Assembly: GCF_050436995.1 (NCBI RefSeq)
Contig: NC_134757.1
Location: 12,908,501 to 12,972,500 of the forward strand
Direction: 5' to 3'
From: Anticarsia gemmatalis
Taxonomy: Eukaryota > Arthropoda > Insecta > Lepidoptera > Erebidae
DNA length: 64,000 bases
The position numbers and the translations under genes are program-made. Shown here in pieces: positions 58,656-64,000 of the stretch (the first letter of the stretch is position 1; each line of letters starts with the position of its first letter). Under the pieces are notes generated by a model, which had not been told where the DNA came from, searched no databases, and saw only the letters and a program-made list of their open reading frames with translations.

Positions 58656-59109
58656 TCTGGTCAGTTGCAGATGGGAAAATTCCATCACCATAAATAAACA
58701 TACCGTTTTTCATGTAAAAAACCTTGAAAATGAAACAAGTTTAAAATCTATTTAACAACAATAAATTCAATTCAAAATTTTACAAGAGAAGCTAAGCAAT
58801 TGCATTTTCATAATACATGATCAGATACGAATAAGACAAACAAAACATTTTATTATTATTGAAAGCTGTACTGGTAAATACGAGTTTTATAGAAATATCA
58901 CTTCAGATAACAAAGATAGTGCAATTACTAAATAAAACAATAATATACATTATCATTAAACATAGGTAACTCCTGTTTTTCTAAATGATACGTCACGATA
59001 TAAAGTGCTGAGTTGAGTTTTGTTTTACCCTTAGGCATAGTATAGGCACCGTTTATAAACCATAAGGTACGTGGGTAACAATATCGTTTTTGGTACTGTA
59101 CATTTCTAA

Positions 59110-59270
59110 ACAGCCATTCTTCCTTCGTAGGGCAAGAGGTTAGCCTAGTGTCAAGCTTGGTTAAACCGTCTGAAGGTTTTTAATAAGGCACGATACCATC
59201 GCTATTGACAACAACCGGGACCAATTTCAACGAGCTCTATAATACACGGATATGATAAAGACTCATACTA
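59110..59270 (-). repeat. Diverged copy of the 11.35-kb repeat
   Basis: GACAACAACCGGGACCAATT matches the reverse complement of the CGGTCCCGGTTGTTATC segment at about 11442-11460. Flanks are too decayed to bound exactly. Confidence 0.4.
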
Positions 59271-59860
59271 TTACTAAGTGGTCTACGATATTTTACGAAA
59301 GGCTACTTATCCTACTGTTTGTTGACGAACGGACTCGAGTTCTTTGAAAGTTCGAAATATTGGTTGCTGATTGATATATTATGTATATTTTAAAAAAGTC
59401 ATCACATTGTTAACATATTTCTAAAATCTATGAAAAAAGGGTCTAATACAGCCAAAACTCACGTGTTTGATACAAAGATTAGACAAAGATATTCCTAACA
59501 ATATCACTACAAATTAATTCGCCACGCATCTATTCTCACCGGCGCGAACAAAAACTAGAACAATAGACAATTCTCACAACACGATGTTCTACGTCACATT
59601 ACACCACTTACTTGTAATACGATTACGTTTTTTTTGTTTTAGGAGAATATTTATAGACTATGATCATTTTTTTCTGTTTTGACGTCAATGTGAAGAAAAA
59701 TAGCCCTTATTAAGAAGTTTGCGCGTTCGTTGGAGTGTTAGATTTGGTACAATAATAGTTTGTAAATATAGGGAGGTAATGGAGAAAGTTTTATTTTTCT
59801 AACCTCTGCTGCTCATTGTACAGGTTAGGGTAAAATTAGATTTGGTATGCCCAGTAGAGC

Positions 59861-59955
59861 AATGATAGCCGTGTGGTATAAGTTGGTACCTCCCATAACG
59901 CAAGTGGTTCAAACCCGAGGCAACACACCAATAACTTCCCGAAGTTATGTAAAAA
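59861..59955 (+). repeat. SINE 5' head
   Basis: ATGATAGCCGTGTGGTATAA (A box), CAAGTGGTTCAAACCCGAGG (B box, mutated) and CAACACACCAATAACTTCCC match the first about 90 bp of the SINE at 22325 on its sense strand. The 3' half is absent or replaced. Confidence 0.65.
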
Positions 59956-60549
59956 ATACCGATTGTTGGACAAGGTCTGCCCTGAATTCCTCCGTTGGTC
60001 TCGGTCCCCGGCCTTATGCTATCAATCATCTGGGTAAGAGTTCAAATTTAATAGTCCACGCTAAAGATTTATAGAAAGTTACTAATAATACATTTATATC
60101 CACAAAATATATTTGAATGAATTTCAGTCCGACCCCCTATGATTTTCTCCAAAATTGACATACCCGTTTTTCATTTAGTTAGGTACATTACTTTTAAAAA
60201 AATGTTTTCATTGCTCCCAAACCTATGTAAGTAGACGGTATTAGATTATATTCCTAAAAGGGCACTGGCTACCTTTTTCAAAACCACTCGTATCGGACGA
60301 TGACAAATAAATTTCACGAGCACGGGTCAATAACCTCGTATCAAGGTGAAGGGCGCACGCTTGACCAACGCAATGGATATTGCAGATTTAGATATGGTTT
60401 TCTTAAATATTTTTCCCTAAAAGTTTAACGAAATCGAAATCAAAATTTACAGACTTGGGAGTTTTTCAAATAGCTATTAAAGAAATGTGAATCTGCCTGT
60501 TCAAACCGTTGTACTATGCGGTGGAATCAAGGCTAAACGCTTTCGGAAT

Positions 60550-60808
60550 CTATACTAATATTATAAAGCTGAAGAGTCTGTTCGTTTTTTGTTTGTTTGA
60601 ACGCGCTAATCTCAGGAACTACGGGTCCGATTTGAAAAAATATTTCAGTGTTAGATAGCCTATTTATCGACAAAGGCTATAATATATATCATCACGCTAT
60701 GATCAATAAAAGCAGGGTACCAGTAAAATATGTTACAAAAACGGGGAAAATTATGACCTATTCACTTTATTGTGACGCAAGCGAAGTTGCTGCGGTCAGC
60801 GAGTATTA
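60550..60808 (+). repeat. Interspersed repeat, CTAATATTATAAAGC type, diverged
   Basis: A plus-strand copy running CTATACTAATATTATAAAGC, CGCGCTAATCTCAGGAACTA, TATTTATCGACAAAGGCTAT, to GCAAGCGAAGTTGCTGCGG. The end reads GTCAGCGAGT instead of GTCAGCTAGT. Confidence 0.7.
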
Positions 60809-61150
60809 AAATAAAATTACTTTTAACTTCACAAGTAAACACCCTCTATTTGTTGCTTAATAAGAAAATACAAATAAATAATCAAACTGGACAGTACTTT
60901 GTCAATAGCATCGATTATCAATTAATTGGTACATCACTTATCTATCATCTTGACCTTTAAATACCAGCGTTTTTCCCAAGTATATGATACTTGTGGAAAT
61001 GTACTCCTATTTTGTAAAGCACTAGAAAGCAAACGACCCGTAATAAGTATATTTAATAATAATAGGTATAATAGTAGTATAGATGTTAAACTCTGTTTGT
61101 ACGCCAATCGATCTGTCTGTTCTTTTGTTTGTCCGTGTCTCTGTTTACTT

Positions 61151-61183
61151 GACTGTCTGTCTGTCTGTCTATCTGTTTGTCTT
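61151..61183 (+). repeat. GTCT microsatellite
   Basis: Consecutive (TGTC) units with one ATCT interruption. Open frames on both strands across it are low-complexity artefacts. Confidence 0.8.
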
Positions 61184-61591
61184 ACACTTTCGCAACCAAA
61201 TGGTCGGGGTCTAAGATAAAATACCACTTTTAAGAATCAGCCCCTTAAAGCTTAAAGTGAGGAGTTCCTCTCGGGGGTTGGGGTATAGTTTGCACGCAAG
61301 CGGAGATGTGCGGGTTGGATACCACACATACAAGTACCACTTCCTTTGAAAAAGTTGTAAATCGTAACCACTTCACAACTCCTTAGAGGATGATTTTGTA
61401 AATGCGCTGAAACACGTGTTTTTAAATAAACGCCCTAAATAAAATGAAAAAACAATCTACTAACACCAAAAATAAAAAAAAAACATACTTATGATCTTTC
61501 ATGCCCTTTTTTACTCTCGGGGCATGATATTTCAAAATCACTGACACACGTATACGCAATAAGTAAGTATGTATCATAGTGTCTAAAAAAG

Positions 61592-61636
61592 CAAGTGTGT
61601 ATGTATACATTTATGTATGTATGTATGTATGTGTAT
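61592..61636 (+). repeat. GTAT microsatellite
   Basis: Imperfect then perfect (GTAT)n run. Confidence 0.8.
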
Positions 61637-62029
61637 TGATAACGTTGGGAAAACATTTCAATCGGCGATAGGACAGTTGGCATACGTCATTACACCGAGC
61701 GAGTGGGATTGTGTGTACGTTTGTATGTGAGTGCTTTTAGTGGCGTATAAAACCTTGGATTATAAAAATGAGGCCTTAATGTTTATATATGTGTTTTAAG
61801 TATCATGGAACAAAAGTCTAATCATTTGCGTTTAAATTTTTGATAGCATTGGTGATTAAAAAAGAAGGAATTACTTGGAACTTAACTTCTCAAATACTCA
61901 AAAATTATTAGGAGTAACTTGGCAAAATTATACTGTGACAAATTAACATGAAATAAAAAAAAAATGCCCAAAAATCCTTAATGAAACTTATAAAAGAATC
62001 AATAAAAATATATGTCAAGCAAACCCGCG

Positions 62030-62234
62030 CGTCAGTAACAATACATAGTCGCAATAAAACTGTCGCGTGCGCATGCGCCGGCGCACAGGCTTCGCGCGCG
62101 TACCACGCACCACTTCCTCCTCGCGTCGCCTTGTACCGGCACAGTACTTTATACAAACTTGACACTTTATGCCAACGTAAATTATACCAAGTTGAGGACT
62201 TTATGCCAAGTGTTGTGTGTGAATGTGCGACAAA
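62030..62234 (+). promoter_or_regulatory. GC-rich promoter / 5' UTR of second transporter-like gene
   Basis: A CpG-rich block in AT-rich DNA holds the palindromic TGCGCATGCGC (62068-62078), close to the NRF-1/Ewg site consensus, then CCGGCGCACAGGC and CGCGCGCGTACC. An ACAGTACTTTATAC stretch near 62140 could hold an initiator. It directly precedes the ATG at 62235. Its role as a promoter is inferred from composition and position. Confidence 0.5.
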
Positions 62235-62274
62235 ATGATTGCCAGTGCTGCTCATGATGAGGCGCCAAAGCCCG
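62235..62274 (+). CDS. Putative first coding exon of a tandem SLC17-like paralogue (partial gene)
   Basis: ATG in CAAAATGATT opens MIASAAHDEAPKP, followed by a phase 1 break at G|GTAAGT. Exon 1 of the transporter at 20638 is alike: 12 codons plus one base, hydrophilic and acidic, ending in Pro before a phase 1 GTAAGT. In this family the next exon starts with GLG-R-like sequence and helix 1. No further exon is visible before 64000, which fits the long early introns of the first gene. The identity is inferred from this similarity and tandem position only. Confidence 0.5.
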
Positions 62275-64000
62275 GTAAGTGAAAATTTTAATTAACTAGG
62301 TACTAATTAGTATTAGGTCTTATGGGTCCTTGTTTTTTTTGGTTAGTCGAGAAATAAGATTGTTGAAATATAGTCTATTATTATTAGGTATAAATATGCA
62401 TTTTAGTACCCCTTGGCTTGACTTTCTTGATATAAAACAGTTTTAAAAGTAATGTTTTAAGATAAGTATAAAAACAATCAACTTATTCTCAACATACCCA
62501 CTTTGTTTTTTTTAAATACTTACTAGTAAGGGTTCCAATCACTTTTTCTGAGTGCGGTTTATTCAGCTACCCTGTAACCTAGACAAAATGTCTTTTCGGA
62601 GCACTTTAGCGCATTTTACCTTTTACTACCAAACCTTTATTTTGAGTAGTTATTGTTTTTCTATTTGTATATAATATAATATAGTGTTTGTTACTATATA
62701 ACCTAGCTTATGTTTAATGTTGTATATGTAACATTGTACATATCGAAAAAAAATACTATGAAAAGTAGTTATTAGTAATACATATTTTTGTTAAATATTA
62801 CATACCACTTGTAAATACCTATAAACTCCATTAAAATTAATTTGTTTAACCCATATCTGTCCCACTGCAGGGCAAGGGTCTCCTCCCAAACGAGGGGTTA
62901 GGCCTTGAGTTCACCACGCTGGCCAAGTGCGGGTTGGGGACTTTAAATTATTAAATACCATTTAAATACCGTTAAAATTAATAGCATCCTTAATATAAAG
63001 CTCAATGCAAATAATTGGAAACAATCGAGGAAGTCAAATAAATGCATTTATTTTTGTACGTTGAAACATTTTTATTATTTTGTTTACCTTTAATTTAATA
63101 ACTACCTTAATATTATTAAGGTTTTAATTCAGTAATAGTAACAACTGGTTATTTGATGCTGATTTCGAGTTCCGGGTTGCGAAAATGTTTTTGGGTATTT
63201 TTTAAACATTTAAGTTGAAGTGAGGTAGACTTTATTGTTTTTGGTAAACAGCAGTAGGTTAGTTTTATAAGGGCTTCTATTTAAGAAAAAGAAGTCTATG
63301 ATTTTCCCTAGCATTTAATATTCTATACTAAACTGTTCAATTTAATCTCAAACAGTTAAGTAGTTTAGCTATAATACTATAATAGACAGACAAACAAACA
63401 TTTTATAAAGTTTGATTATAATTAATTAACACGATAGTCTCCAATTTCTCAAGTAATATAAACGATATATTACAAAATATAATTTCTTTGTTGACTCAAA
63501 TATCACAAATATATGGATGTTGTTTATTAATCTAATCGATGACGTAGTTTACAACCCTTAATCTTTGAACAGATAATCGTTATTTATGATGGTCAGATTA
63601 ATAAGAATTTTTTGCAGTTTTCGTCGATAGTGATTGTCTTTACTGATTATGATAACATTATGACGTGTTTATTTAGCTCAATATCCTAATAATCTATACA
63701 TTTTTTATGTGCGAATGTTTGGGTGTAAAAACGCTGAAACTAATAAAGGTATTGAGAATTTGACTTTTTTATTGTATTCCTATAAGGTTTATGCTAACGT
63801 AAGATTTAAGGGAAAAGAAATATGCGAGCAAAGTCAAGGGTAGAATCTTATGTTTGATAGCTTTAAAGGGATCTGAGTATTGAATTTAATTTATTTTTCT
63901 TAATTATGCCCAGAGCAATATAGTTAACTAATATGTCTATGAAGAGCAATTGAAAGAAAGTAAACTAGTACGTTTGAATTTTTTCACTGCTGTGGTAAAC
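62275..64000 (+). other. Presumed intron 1 of second gene
   Basis: AT-rich, with one SINE fragment (62847-62945). No acceptor followed by helix-1-like coding sequence was found, so exon 2 should lie beyond the window. Confidence 0.4.
62847..62945 (-). repeat. SINE 3' fragment
   Basis: AACCCATATCTGTCCCACTG, GCAAGGGTCTCCTCCCAAAC, AGTTCACCACGCTGGCCAAG and TGCGGGTTGGGGAC match the reverse of the 3' half of the SINE at 22325. Confidence 0.7.

Noticed and set aside
60926..61227. Two 97-codon frames on opposite strands
   Set aside because: Both depend on the GTCT microsatellite; no domain.
61908..62255. 115-codon minus-strand and 85-codon plus-strand frames over the GC-rich block
   Set aside because: Produced by CpG-rich promoter composition; the plus frame is different from that of the short exon at 62235.

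Overview
The window looks like nuclear DNA from a moth or butterfly (Lepidoptera). It is AT-rich, has GT-AG introns and wide gene spacing, and is full of short repeats of types common in lepidopteran genomes: tRNA-derived SINEs whose 3' part reads like 'CAGTGGGACATGGGTTA', elements running from CTAATATTATAAAGC to GCGCGGGTCAGCTAGT, and many hairpin MITEs. Nothing bacterial, organellar or viral was seen.

One complete host gene is supported. It has eleven coding exons on the plus strand between 20638 and 38328. All ten introns have GT-AG borders and compatible phases. The joined product is 465 aa, a 12-helix transporter of the major facilitator superfamily, SLC17 type (the insect 'putative inorganic phosphate cotransporter' group). 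A second small coding exon at 62235-62274 lies behind a GC-rich, promoter-like stretch. It has the same start, length and intron phase as exon 1 of the transporter, so it is probably the first exon of a tandem paralogue that continues past the window.

Region by region: 1-20.6 kb is intergenic, with SINEs, LINE tails, a perfect 21-bp hairpin (2961-3005), a palindromic MITE (6051-6148) and a compact LTR element (13597-14575). The transporter spans 20.6-38.4 kb; its introns hold SINEs, hairpin MITEs and LINE tails. A 10-bp tandem repeat lies at 38741-38800, followed by about 5.5 kb without recognisable features. A nearly full-length non-LTR retrotransposon (about 44.3-49.5 kb) carries an esterase-like ORF1 and an endonuclease/reverse transcriptase ORF2; a 256-bp MITE has inserted in the end of ORF2. 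The stretch 49.5-62 kb is intergenic with scattered repeats, and 62.0-64 kb holds the promoter, first exon and first intron of the second gene.

The most unusual signal is in the minus-strand LTR element. It has 240-bp LTRs differing at about two positions, ATAC target duplications, and a PBS and PPT, but almost no interior. That interior is an array of small stem-loops with a constant loop core (GTGAGTC on the plus strand) and stems that change in a compensated way. Each LTR also holds two hairpins with different stems and the same 11-nt loop, GAGGTGATC(A/G)T.
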